NCBI RefSeq assembly: GCF_001949145.1
Contig: NW_019091474.1
Location: 199,596-263,595 of the forward strand
Source of the DNA: Acanthaster planci
Taxonomy: Eukaryota > Echinodermata > Asteroidea > Valvatida > Acanthasteridae
Direction of reading: 5' to 3'
DNA: 64,000 nt
In this document: positions 1 through 11,200 of the stretch, piece by piece
How positions within the stretch are numbered: position 1 is the stretch's first letter
How the letters are laid out: every line of letters begins with the position of its first letter
Made by a program: the position numbers and the translations under genes
Notes under the pieces: generated by a model
Seen by the model: the letters and a program-made list of their open reading frames with translations, nothing else
What the model was told of the DNA's origin: nothing
Databases searched by the model: none

Positions 1-156
1 CAACCCTTTAAAATGTCAACTGAACCTAGACCTTTGCCATCAGATCAAACAAGGATGGGCTTTGTGGCGTACTAACCAACCTATCTTTCCCAAAGCTATA
101 TTCATGCCATACATAGGAATGATAATTTCAATTTGAAAAGAACATGATTCGTTTTT

Positions 157-574
157 NNNNNNNNNNNNNNNNNNNNNNNNNNNNNNNNNNNNNNNNNNNN
201 NNNNNNNNNNNNNNNNNNNNNNNNNNNNNNNNNNNNNNNNNNNNNNNNNNNNNNNNNNNNNNNNNNNNNNNNNNNNNNNNNNNNNNNNNNNNNNNNNNNN
301 NNNNNNNNNNNNNNNNNNNNNNNNNNNNNNNNNNNNNNNNNNNNNNNNNNNNNNNNNNNNNNNNNNNNNNNNNNNNNNNNNNNNNNNNNNNNNNNNNNNN
401 NNNNNNNNNNNNNNNNNNNNNNNNNNNNNNNNNNNNNNNNNNNNNNNNNNNNNNNNNNNNNNNNNNNNNNNNNNNNNNNNNNNNNNNNNNNNNNNNNNNN
501 NNNNNNNNNNNNNNNNNNNNNNNNNNNNNNNNNNNNNNNNNNNNNNNNNNNNNNNNNNNNNNNNNNNNNNNNNN
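157..574. other. Assembly gap (run of N)
   Basis: 418 undetermined bases. Open frames that cross it are artefacts of the N run and carry no coding information. Confidence 0.99.
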
Positions 575-1340
575 CCGACATAGTGGTCTTTTAAAACTTG
601 GTAATTTTTCTTTTGTTTTACTAACAAATGAGGGCAGTCTTTTGTGTGTATTCCCCTCAAAATTTGAGTTGACGACATCACATTTTGTTAATGGGTAGGA
701 ATGTTGTTTGGGTACAAAAAAAGAAAAAAAAGAGTATTTAAAAATCTAGACGACCTGTGTGGACAGACGTGTCTCTTTCACATTGGAGACTACTGCAGAA
801 ACATCTTGGCTATGGGCTTGCACTAACTGGGAAATGGTTTGCTTACCTTTACTACAAGAGTTTCCTGTGATCGTTACAAATTATCAATTTCAATAAGAAT
901 AGATGTCATACACGCAAAAACCCCGCTCAGGGTGACCAAAGGCTAAGGCAGCAGATCCGTTTTGGTACCGCCGATTATGATGACAGTGACACTCTGCCAA
1001 TTCAACAAGGACACATGACAATTAGATTGCCCTCAACCTAAAGCAACAATGTGATTTATTCTGGCATTCACGAGTAATTAAATAATTGATTACGTGATTA
1101 GGGATAATTTGTATTGTGTAAATTTTTATTACGACCGGGTTTTCTTCGTGTTGACTTCAGGAAAGGCTGCTCACCACACAGCTAATATTGCCCTACGTCA
1201 CGCCAATGAGCAACGCACTGACTAATGTATCATCTCATGAGCGTTATCAGCAATGCATGTCCTGAATGTTTCCCAACATGAGCCCAATATGGATGAACTT
1301 AGAGGACCCCATCAATACATGTATTATTTTTGGCCTGTTA
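575..1340. other. Intergenic or intronic, nothing recognised
   Basis: AT-leaning sequence with no open frame resembling a protein family and no clear repeat. It may lie inside a long intron of the transporter-like gene whose last exon is at 5633-5760. Confidence 0.5.
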
Positions 1341-1372
1341 TGCAGGTACATGTTTAATGTATATGCACAGTT

Positions 1373-1600
1373 GTGCTCTAATTATTCTTACCTATTGAAA
1401 AATAACATACCTTTCTCAATTCTTCATTTGTAAAAGCTATTATAACGGTACTTCCACTATATTTTTGTCTGTTTGTTGCAATGCACAAACCCACATGTGT
1501 GCTGGCTAAACTTCATTTGCATATTTATAGATACGGCGCAGGTTTCTCTTTTGCTCCTGGCCAAAGTATTCATACTCTAGACAAAATCCCAGAAAAAGTT
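1373..1600 (+). repeat. Left arm of a 3.2-kb-spaced inverted repeat
   Basis: Reads in inverted orientation against 4570-4767. Shared words include TAATTATTC, AAAATAACATAC, AAAAGCTATTAT, TACTTCCACTAT and TAAACT.CATTTGCA. By eye the best 130 bases are about three-quarters identical. A broken Tc1-like transposase lies between the arms, so this may be one end of a larger element, or the arms may be two independent copies of one repeat facing each other. Confidence 0.6.
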
Positions 1601-3187
1601 GTCCTTTCCTTCCTGCTGCTTATTTTACTTTGGCATTTTCTTCCTTTAGCAAGGAAGAAACTTGAGGAGTCTCGTCTGGAATTCGCCAGAACACATCTGA
1701 TCCTAGCCCCACTGGTATGGCACGGATCCTCGCTACCGGTCCATCCTTAGCCACACATCCGTATACGCAATTTCGTCTCGGCGTAGTGAAATTTTCGGCG
1801 CACTATCTTATAATCGTAGGCGCACTTTCTTTTGAACTTAATGATTCTTGGCCTGTCCGCTTTCTAAAAACCATTTATTGAATTATTTCACTAACGTTAG
1901 TCTGGTATTTCCAATCTTTTTGCCTTTACCCATTCAATTTCACGGTTGCACTCTCACACGCCATCTTAAAAATTAAAATGAGTCTGTTAAGCTTTATACG
2001 TCACTTGATCCCGGTCCGTAGACGGCTCTTCCATGTCAAGAACTCTACCAAAAATAAACTTACCTGTACAATCGCTCCGTCCGCAAGGCTTCTGTTGTAT
2101 ATATGATATGGTTACATTGCGAAGTCAGGGCGAACAGCGACCTCATGCTGCCTGAGAATATGCAAATCAGCTGAACAAGGACGAACGCCTTGGTGCAACC
2201 ATCCGCGGAAGCTGTATTGGGCAGTGTCATTATTCTAATGCAAGAGCCGGTGTTTGGGAAACGCGTTTGGATTGGTTGATTGCTACATAGTAACTGCATA
2301 ATTCAAGTCGGTCGTAAGGTGAAAGGTTAACTGAATGCGCACGTGGCTATAACTGTACATAATTATACACATGACAAGTCAACAATATTTATTTTGCCAT
2401 CTTATCAGAGTAATTGGAGATGGAGTTCGCCTTTGCTTTGCTTTACTGATTGTGGTTGATTTTTCTTTCCAACGATTTTAATAGGTGGACAAACGCTATC
2501 TGGCTTTATCGGTTACAAAACAGACTCAATCGGCGACCTAGTTTTGCATTGACAAATTAAACGACAATTGTAAAAACCCGGCTACTTCACATTCGTTGTC
2601 GGCAAGGCTATCGGCCCTACTGGTAGTACTGGTGTGTTTCGCGGTAGCGCACAGTACATGTAAGCTTCTGTGCTGGCAAACACCAGATAATACTGCCCTT
2701 AGTCGACTCTTCGGCTGATTGGTGAAGGTGTATCTTTGGCCAAACATGCAGCTTCAATGCCCTTAGCAGCCAACGAATCCGATTGATCCTGTACCAAAGC
2801 CGCCAGGGGAGAAATGACTATGCTATAGGCTTTGTATCAGGTCCGAAGAGCTCCAAACAGAAAGGTACAGCCTGAAAATAACAGATTCTTGTAGCTTGTT
2901 AGCCAATTCACGAAAACGTCTTGAGTCCGCAGAAAGTATTCTCATGCTTGCCGCTGCTGCAGCATGAAAATCACGTGCTGCAGTCGTCTCGGAAGGTTCG
3001 CCATTTTGCATGGTTCACAATGATGCATTATGCACACGTAGGCGTTTACTGTACTTAGCTTATATTGGTCACTGTGCACTCACCACATGCCTGCATCTAT
3101 TCATATTCGCATACAAAGTCGTAAGCTAGAAATCTAGAGCAAAAGTAAAGAAAAAATAAGCTTCCGTGTTCGGTTGAATCAAGGCGT
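1601..3187. other. Non-coding stretch between repeat arm and transposase relic
   Basis: Short open frames only, none with a recognisable domain. Any 5' part of the Tc1-like element would be expected near 2900-3187, but I could not read the N-terminal helix-turn-helix domain there. Confidence 0.4.
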
Positions 3188-3932
3188 TTGTCCTGTTCAG
3201 CTGAGGTCGCTCTTCGTCTTGATTTTGCAATGTATGCTGGTAAGAACGTACACAGGTACGTACTAGGTCAGCGAGCAGCTGGTGTGAGTCACCGGTGCTG
3301 CGCTGCGACGAATGGCAAACGCCTTAACCAAGATCCTACCTTTTGGTCATCGGTCCTGTGCTCTGATAAGACAAAGATGGAGTTGTTTGGCCACATGGAT
3401 ATTACCTACGTCTGGAGGGAGCAAGGAGAAGCATACAAGCTAAAGAAGACAGTCCCAACTGTAAAGAATGGTGATGGCAACATAATTCTATGGGGTTGCT
3501 TCTCTGCTTGTGACACCGGGAATCTCATTCATTAAGATAAAGGGGATCATGAAAAAGGAGAATTATATCGAGATTCTTTATAACAGTGTGAAAGAGACTG
3601 CTGCGAAACTCCAGCTTTGACCTGATTGGACATACCAGCAGGACAATAACCCCGAGCACACCGCCAAGGTAGTCAAGCAGTAGTTCATGGACAATGGTGT
3701 CCGTGTACTGGAATGGCAAAGTCAAAGTCCTGACTTAAATCCACAGGAGAATCTGTGGAGGAGGCTGAAGACCAGAGTGATAGCCAAGAGACCATCCAAC
3801 CTGACCCAACTGGAGGCTTTTACCAAGGAAGAGTGGGCCAACATCTCACAGGAGACATGCAGAAAGCTTGTGGATACATTTTACGAACCGTCTGCCTATT
3901 TTTGTTATCGGAAAGTGAGGGGTAATTATTAG
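3188..3932 (+). pseudogene. Broken Tc1/mariner-type (DD34E) transposase
   Basis: The catalytic core of a Tc1-like DNA transposase is recognisable in pieces. First comes [10 protein letters not shown] with the first catalytic Asp, then [10 protein letters not shown]. Next, in a shifted frame, is YQQDNNPEHTAK with the second Asp. Last is VLEWQSQSPDLNPQENLWRR with the catalytic Glu. The N-terminal paired-like DNA-binding half is missing or unreadable. A stop follows GNLIH at about 3533, further stops occur in 3600-3690, and frame changes separate the first and last blocks, so this copy is inactive. Family members use cut-and-paste transposition at TA. No intact terminal repeats were identified right at its ends, although a larger inverted repeat (1373-1600 and 4570-4767) brackets it. 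Confidence 0.93.
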
Positions 3933-4147
3933 ATACGGGCGTGGTTAATTGCAAGGTCGATCAGGTTAGTGGACACTTAGAAACTTAAGTGCTAATGTCG
4001 GGCTTTACTTTCCTATTGTAGCGTGTCCTACTGATCAGGGTTCGACGTTGGTATAGAATGACACTCAGCCGCAACTCGATGTTTTGGTCACTAAATCTGT
4101 TTTAATGCTGTCGTCCACAACAATCCGTTTTTAGCTCAATTCCAAAC

Positions 4148-4270
4148 ATGGCGCCTGTCGGCAGGGACTGCGCAGGCGCGAGGCGGGAAAACCGCGGGCC
4201 GTTCGCATACCAGCGCGGGCAGCCAGCCAACTCCATGCGGGTCCAAGCTGGCACCCCCACCGGCCGGACC
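4148..4270. other. GC- and CpG-rich patch
   Basis: A roughly 120-bp block rich in CpG and GGC/GCG words, sharply different from the AT-rich flanks, followed by CTATTATAAAACCCCCC. It could be a small promoter-like patch or the end of a mobile element. No transcript model can be attached to it. Confidence 0.35.
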
Positions 4271-4423
4271 CGCCGGCGCTACACTATTATAAAACCCCCC
4301 ACCAACTTACTCCCCAAACAAACAAAACGCTTTTCTAACAGAGCTACCAAGCACGTCGGCCAGAAAAGCAATTTTGTTGCGTCTGATACTAAAATGTTCG
4401 TGTACCCCATACATGTAATATGA

Positions 4424-4515
4424 TAATTGCCCCCAACCTTCCTAGACGTGAAACGCATGCGCAACTTGTAAGATACGCCCACTTTATTATAATTACCCCT
4501 AACCTTCCTACGAAA
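4424..4515 (+). repeat. Short direct repeat, about 67-bp period
   Basis: AATTGCCCCCAACCTTCCTA at 4424 recurs as AATTACCCCTAACCTTCCTA at 4491. A related block in inverted orientation follows the transposase stop (about 3918-3945, GGGGTAATTATTAGATACGGG). The inverted pair 3918-3945 and 4466-4500 may be short ends of an element. Confidence 0.55.
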
Positions 4516-4569
4516 AAATCACGCGAACCGTCCTGAGCAGTCATCAAGAACAAGCTATTGTATTAGGAA

Positions 4570-4767
4570 GAGACTTTGGATTATGTAAATCTTTGGTATG
4601 AATACTCTTTATAAGGAGCATCTATCATTTTGCAAATGTAGTTTACCCAACACACGTGTGTTTGTTTATTGCAATAGATAGTGGAAGTACAACATAATAG
4701 CTTTTAAAAATTAAGAATTTAGAAAAGTATGTTATTTTACAAAGGGTATGAATAATTTGAGCACAAA
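4570..4767 (-). repeat. Right arm of the 3.2-kb-spaced inverted repeat
   Basis: Reverse complement of the repeat at 1373-1600; see that entry. The arms bracket the Tc1-like relic and the CpG-rich patch. Confidence 0.6.
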
Positions 4768-5632
4768 CGTACATGGATATGCTCCTCTGAATTAAACTAA
4801 AACACTGGACAGGGACACGGCCTAATCACATACAGGCCTAATACTTACATGCCACCTTACCACATGTGCAGATTCTACCTGGTCGTAATCTCAGTTCAGT
4901 CAGTAGTCTGTAATAACATATAAGCTTTTACGTGTTTATGACATGAATCAATCATGAATTTCTAAGGTCACGAGCCTTGGATGGTTATTTCAAGCTAATA
5001 GGTACCAACATGTCTATCTGTGACTCAGTATCTGTAAGGTTTGTAAAAACCTTTAAATTCTGAAAGAAGTATGAAAGTTGAAGCCCATACATTTGAGTCC
5101 CCCCCCAAAAAAAAACATTGAGAAGTAAGTAGACAGCATCAATGCCAGCCTTCATCATATCCTACTCACATGAATCATGTGAAGCATACATGAACATGAC
5201 CATGATCCATCAATCATCTGTGTCTGTCATGATCATTATAACATGCTGCCTTTTCAGTATTTAACGAAATAGCTCTGCAACCAAGCTGATTTTTGCTTAA
5301 ATTGCCCTACTAACAGATGCTACATGACAAATTTAAATCTTGATTTTTGGAATTCCAAAATGGTCTAGTTTCAAACCATATGCCTGTCTATATTAACCAC
5401 GCAAAATAGTCAGGTTACTAGAGCTTACAAGTAGCATTGCACACTGCCCTTTTGGCCGCCCGTAGTTGCGGGGGATAGTTTCCCTCGACTCTTCGAAACG
5501 ATGGTTACATAAAATACTTCACGATATGCTATGATAGCAGGGGGTACACTAATGACCCACATCTATCCCATCAAGGCATTGTGGAATAAAATGTTGGTAG
5601 GTGTTACACATTTACATGTATGCTTGTTGCAG
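4768..5632. other. Probable intron sequence upstream of the transporter exon
   Basis: AT-rich, with ATCATG/CATGAT words around 5150-5230 and no recognisable coding. It leads into a usable acceptor, TGCTTGTTGCAG, ending at 5632. Confidence 0.45.
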
Positions 5633-5760
5633 GTTTAATGTTCGACTTCACTGGAAGCTACGACTTTGCGTTCGTCATCATGGGATGTATATCGCTTCTT
5701 CCGTTGGTGGCACTGTTTGCAGAAGCGCTGTTAAATCGACGGCAGGCACAGTCGCCTTAA
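5633..5760 (+). CDS. Terminal exon of a monocarboxylate-transporter-like (SLC16/MFS) gene
   Basis: After the acceptor TTGTTGCAG (ends 5632) a phase-1 frame runs 42 codons to TAA (5758-5760). It reads LMFDFTGSYDFAFVIMG followed by a hydrophobic helix and a short basic tail, LLNRRQAQSP. The phrase D.TGSYD.AF...G directly before the last transmembrane helix is characteristic of monocarboxylate transporters (SLC16, 12-helix major facilitator family), which carry lactate, pyruvate or related monocarboxylates across the plasma membrane. Only helix 12 and the C-terminus are in the window. No exon for helices 7-11 was found upstream, so the preceding intron is long and probably crosses the left edge. 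The substrate cannot be told from this exon. A processed or orphan exon is possible, but the acceptor, frame, stop and downstream polyA signal fit together. Confidence 0.72.
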
Positions 5761-5920
5761 AATGTCCATCGGGTGCCAGACACTGCTGCTCACTCCTCTT
5801 CAAAACGAGGACCTTCCAGTTATTGTGCATAGAATTTATTTAGCTTAAGTCGTTAGAAGAAGGAATATAGCATGTACCCACCTTTCCGACGATATTTTGC
5901 GATTAAATGGTGTATTTATT

Positions 5921-5926
5921 AATAAA
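5921..5926 (+). terminator. PolyA signal AATAAA for the transporter-like gene
   Basis: AATAAA lies 161 bases after the TAA of the terminal transporter exon, a normal 3' UTR distance. Confidence 0.55.
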
Positions 5927-6089
5927 AAGTAGCCGCACTTAAAGTCCGGAACCACATTGTCCAAACAATTTCATATTTTTATTTTGGTTTATACAGTTGG
6001 TTTGGGCACACTTACAACTGTTGAAAAATATTGTTATGTCCACTCTTTGAACTTCTTTGATTGAACTTTGTATAGACATTCTGCTTTTC

Positions 6090-6304
6090 TTTTACCATAT
6101 TTGCGGATTGGTAAACATTTTGTGCATGTATGTTGACATTATACCAATTTTCCTTTTACCATATTTGCGGATTGGTAAACATTTTGTGCATGTATGTTGA
6201 CATTATACCAACTTTCCGTTTACCATATTTGCGGATTGGTAAACATTTTGTGCATGTATGTTGACATTGTACCAACTTTCCTTTTACCATATTTACGGAT
6301 TGGC
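6090..6304 (+). repeat. 64-bp minisatellite, about 3.4 copies
   Basis: TTTTACCATATTTGCGGATT begins at 6090, 6154, 6218 (as GTTTACC) and 6282, an exact 64-bp step. The last copy carries CATATTTACGG and meets an inverted CCGTAAATATGG at about 6332-6343, giving a 12-bp stem at the array edge. Confidence 0.93.
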
Positions 6305-6639
6305 TAGTTTTAGCTATTATATGTGTATTTCCGTAAATATGGGAACCAATAGCATTATGAGTTTTCATTTATATTGACCACGCAACAAAACTTGTTTCAA
6401 TTCAGGAAAGTGGTATATATGTTTCTTAAGGAGGCTTACGAAGGTGGTGGAAATCAAAAAATGACTTTATATAGGTGTGTTTACAGTAATAGTTTGATTT
6501 TTCTAAGAATAAGCCATTGCTGGGGACTTGTTTTGCACAAAAGTATGAATTTCTTCAAGCTACAGGGGAATGTTGTTAGTAAATTGGTTTCCTTCAAAAA
6601 ATCTCATCTTATTTTACTGTTAGATTTCGGCTAAGAAAA

Positions 6640-6919
6640 ATAGAAAATTGAAAACAAGAGTTTTAAAGCCATCAAAACTGCATTTAGGGAAGCCTTCCCT
6701 GATAGCGATCCACTGGCAAAGTCGACCATCTGGGAAAATGTGCGCAAATACCGAGAACATGGGACAAGCCTTAATTTGAATAAGGGTCATTCGGGAAGGA
6801 GGCGCACAGCGCAAACTCCTGAAAACGTTGCTGCAGTTCGACAGCAACTTGTCAAACAGCAAAGGGGAACCATTTGCAGGAGGAATGGACTTGGACCCGC
6901 GGAAAGTGTTGGTTCGTAA
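6640..6919 (+). pseudogene. Helix-turn-helix domain of a mariner-type transposase (relic)
   Basis: The frame includes AFREAFPDSDPLAKSTIWEN, VRKYREHGTSLNLNKGHSGR, RRRTAQTPENVAAVRQQL and ends at TAA 6917-6919. The order FxxxFP...STIxxxVxKYxExGTSxxxxxGxSGRxRTxxTPENVxxVR is that of the N-terminal DNA-binding domain often seen in mariner-like and related transposases (the DUF4817-type helix-turn-helix). A DDE/D catalytic core is not readable downstream. About 260 bases later GGGGACACCCTGTATA (7177-7192) looks like a mariner-type terminal repeat. I infer a 3'-eroded DNA transposon rather than a host gene. Confidence 0.75.
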
Positions 6920-7176
6920 TTAACTGTGAATTACGTAATGTGTAAGTAATCGGTGTGCCATTGATATCTTATCCAGGACAAGCATGACAGAGGACAACCT
7001 CAGTCACTGGTTTATCCAAAGTGTTACAACTAAGTTCGGATGCCCCATTTTCAAGACAATGGTGTTCAGGGAGGGATACCATCTACATCTACTTTTCGGG
7101 GATCCTTAATACATTATAATCATATCTCATGGTTTGGGCATATTAACCCCTCTCCTCAGGGTTTGGCTTTTTTTTC

Positions 7177-7192
7177 GGGGACACCCTGTATA
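7177..7192 (+). repeat. Mariner-like terminal repeat (single end)
   Basis: GGGGACACCCTGTATA matches the usual end of many mariner-like elements (reverse complement TATACAGGGTGTCCCC). The matching left end was not found near the helix-turn-helix relic, so the element is incomplete. Confidence 0.5.
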
Positions 7193-7209
7193 TTAATTGG
7201 CTGTTTACA

Positions 7210-8095
7210 TGTGTGGCTCCTTTTGTATTGATCCTATCTATTTATATTATATTTTGGATATAATTTTTAATGTATGTATATTGCGTGTTGAATATTTTGA
7301 ATCTGCCTGATTAAATTAATAATAATAATAAAATCGAATAGGATAAACACGTATTGTGTCCTCAATTTCCTTTTTATTTTACACACGAGCAGTTTTGCCT
7401 GAACCTTTATCCAGCAAACGTTACGAGGTATACCACCTTGAAGGTATCTCTATTACTCTTAGCCCTAGTCGAGCACAGGGACGGAATCCACTCCACAACA
7501 TTTTTTCCAATGTCGCCACAGTGCAGTCTTTCTCAGAAATTGAGCTTTTCAGTGTTTTGGAGTACATTTTTGAAGCTGTTTTGACACCCTTTTTGCAAAA
7601 TCAAATATATCATTCTCTCGCAGCTTTTTCCGAGACAGGGCAGCCCCCAAAATGTATCTTTTTTTTCCTAGCGCACTGGCACGCATGTAGCCATGAGCTT
7701 CAAACGACCAGAACAACAAAACTATACGTGTGATTGAGTTCAAACTTCACATTTGAGATAAGTGATGTGTGTAAATGCATGTTTGTTTCCAAAAACTAAG
7801 TATGGGACAGCCTAGCTCTGAGGGAAGGGGGATAGATCCACCCCGGCTGTAAGATTGGTAAATACACCAGGGACACTTACTAGGATTCTATATCGCAGTG
7901 AAAATTAATACCCTCAAACTCCCGACGGTACTGAAGCGTATAAAGGCCCTTGCCCCCCAAAAAAGAGATTTGATTTTAAATTGCTGATTGAAACGAAAAT
8001 GGATGTCCCATTTCAACAAAGCTTTGTGGTGTGAATTTCCACAATCTGATGAGGGGTAAACTGTTTTTAATTTCTTCCTACATTTTCCAAGTGTC
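7210..8095. other. Non-coding, simple sequence
   Basis: AT-rich, with a short AATAATAATAATAA run at about 7317-7331. Open frames of 60-125 codons have low-complexity composition and no recognisable domain. Confidence 0.45.
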
Positions 8096-8101
8096 AAACC
8101 T

Positions 8102-8215
8102 CGGGAGCGTATCAGGGCCACTTGATTTTTTTCTTTTTCGAGATAATAACTCGCCACTGCAAGATAGTATGTCTATTTTTTTTTTTTTGCAAGTGGCCCA
8201 TATACGCTTCCGTAC
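8102..8215. repeat. Small foldback repeat around poly-T
   Basis: GGGAGCGTATCAGGGCCACTT on the left pairs with AAGTGGCCCATATACGCTTCC on the right, each joined to a T-rich or A-rich inner part. The loop is about 60 bases. It resembles a short MITE. TACGCTTCCG is duplicated at the right end. Confidence 0.55.
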
Positions 8216-11200
8216 GCTTCCGTGCGTACATGTACCTCACAAAAAGACCGTACCTTGGGTGCTTGGTGTCTGTTGTCCTCTAAAAGCGCCGCCTTGTGTG
8301 TCCATGGGTTCTTCCGCTCTGTTGTAATTCAGCGCTGACCGGATAAAATTTCTACAATTAACATTTCACGGCAAACTGGCATAAAACTGGGCAGTTGAAT
8401 CGACAGCACAATTCGTTTTGAAATCACACAGTGGTTATCATGCCCACTAGAGCAATGTACTCTTTGTTGTTACCGTTCTGATACACAACTGGTGTCTGTT
8501 TGTTCGTTCGTTTGTTTGTTTGTTTGTTTTTGTTTTAGTGTATGCATTGCCTCTTCCAAGGTTCACCCATAACGGCGCTGTGTTTTTTGCAGGATAAATG
8601 TCACTTCACATAGGTCAGTAGAGCTGAGGCCAATTTCATTTGTCTTATAGCCAAAGTCCTTACACCTGGTCTGCCAGAGTTACAGTTTTTACGACATCAC
8701 TGTCTATATATTTTAAAGAGTTGACCAAGTATCAAGCCAAAAAATACAACCTGTCGCTGATAGGTTTCGACTCTATCAGCGCCATCAGAGCCATTATACA
8801 AATAAAATGTAGATTAATTCATGGTTGAAGCACATTGACGACCAAAATTCCAGCATGGTCAAGCTTAACCATTTTCTTGCCAAAGCATTACCCATGAGAG
8901 AAGGAAGAGGTGTGAGTCAAATTGACAGGAATGAGATTTTTCATATATTTTGCTCAAGTACACATTCTACTCACAAGCTTGTTTGCTCTCAAAACTTAGA
9001 TTTTGCTTTTTCAAAATGTAATATTTGTGCTATCTACTACACGATATTACATGCAACAGGATAAAACATCCAATGCTGTACGTCCAGTTGTTTTAGAAGA
9101 GTGAACATCTCAATTTCTACACGTACATTACCCCAATCGATTAAATAAGATCGATCCCAGGGAAGGGAATCATATCAGATCTGTAAATGCGCTGAGCGAT
9201 GCAGACAGAAGCGAGCAAGGAGCGCCCCCTGGGGTGTTAGTAAAACTAATTTCAGCACACGTCTGTTTGCTGCTGACAGGAGGCTGTGTTTGCGCACCTG
9301 ACTTGTTAGTGGTGCCAGAGGGCGCTTTGTTGGCCGTCCTGCCCCTTGGGTATATTCGTAACTCACTTTAGTCATCACTGCCCAGGAAAACTTGACCTCT
9401 TAGCAGAATGGCCGCTCGTGGTGTATCCATTTCCTAGGCTTTTCGAGCGGTTCGGCTAAACAAATTAGACTGTGCCATGCTTTCCATAACAAGATAGGCC
9501 TACCCAATTTGCCTGTGAGTGCTGAGGCTGAAGGCAATTTCAGTGAAATGTCGTGTCTGTGCACAATTGAAAATATAAAGCAGAGTGCAAGCCTTTTCAC
9601 ACACAAAAAAAAAATCTGCCCACACACCCAAACAGACAAAAATGAAAGGAAAAAGCCAAAAAGTACGGACTTTTGAATAATAAGGTCTGCCATGCCATCA
9701 AATAAAGGACTGACTGTCAAAGCAACTCGTAATTAAGGTTGCTTCATACCCATGATCAAATATTCGGGTTGTGAATTTAGCAAAAGCTGACAACATTTCC
9801 ATTGGGGCGAAATTGCTCTACCAATGTTTCGTTACGTCAACTTCGCACAGTTTGCGCATTTGTCCGAAGTATGAACCGGCCTTTACATAGTACAACTCAA
9901 CCAATATGCTAAAAGCAAAAGTGTAACTTGTCCAGTTGAAGTGACAGTACCAACCAACCGCTGAAGTCGACTCTCGTCTGGCAGGACCTTCTGAATTCCA
10001 CCCCAATGCTTTAAGAGCCCGGTCAAGAGATGAGCCAAACAAAATCAAGCAGTGCAATTGAATGTGCAGTTCTAAAATGGGGTAGTTAAAAATTTCATAT
10101 CTCTTGTCAGGCTCGGGAGGTTCTTCATTACAGTGGATGGACACAACAATTCAAATTGTATCATCATGGTGCTTTATTTCTCAAATATAGTGGTAGAGAA
10201 GGTTGCAGCTTTTTAGATTTCAGAATGACAGCTACCCAAGGCAAAAACCTGAATTCTTTGGCACTGACATGACGAAGTTACAAGGAAATGACGAAGAGCT
10301 ATTTCTTAGAATATCCTCAACCAACCAATAGATTTTTTTCTTGCACAGAAGTTGTAAAGATTCTCTTATCGGAAAGAAACACTGACAAAACAAATTTGGC
10401 AAAATTCAAACCATACAAAAGAAAAGCAAATAAACAAAACAAACCAAAATAAGTGACAGTCAGTGGCAAATTCAATTGTGGGAGGTTTTGGGTGGATTTG
10501 GATTTTTGTTTTTTAAGGAAGTGTCAGTTATTCATCCGTAAATTTGATTTTAAAATCCCTCCTTCCAAACACAATGCTGACGCCATTTCCAAACGGTTGT
10601 TGCTTTCTATTCTTTTTACAACATATCCAGCAATTAGTCCATTCTTAGCCAGATAACCATTGGCAACAGTAACATCCGAAAGTAGGTGTCGAGCTGTTAT
10701 CATACCTCGTTAGAAATTGGTGTCACAGAGATAATACGTTCATTTCTCCCGTTGATCGATAGTACTGCTCCTTTTTACACTTGACACTTTAAGATTGTAA
10801 AACATTATTTATACCGTAGTACTGACATCATTCGGGGAAAATCGTAAAACAATACTGCCAAAATATCCGATTTTCAGTCGTTCGTTCATGAATCAAATTT
10901 GACAGTGGACCCTTCTCATTTTTTCTGAATCTTTTTTTTCTGCTGATGAATTATCCCCGTCAATATTACTGCCCTTGCACTCAGCAATGCGATTAGATGG
11001 AAAGCAATAAATCAAATCAGTGGATCTGATGAAAAGGAGATGAAAAAAAAGAAAACTGCGCAATGGGAATTCATCCGTAATGCCTGCCCAGTTGAGAGGC
11101 ACCTCTTGATGGAAACGCACTTGTGTACGCTCATAAAGTCAAATATCCCGCCTGCTGTGGCCGGCAAAATAAGCTCGCTCTGTTTTCTTCTTACAATAAT

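Noticed and set aside
9211-9340. Weak foldback GAGCGCCCCCTGG ... CCAGAGGGCGCTTT
   Set aside because: Only about 14 end bases pair convincingly; the interior does not, and no second copy was found.
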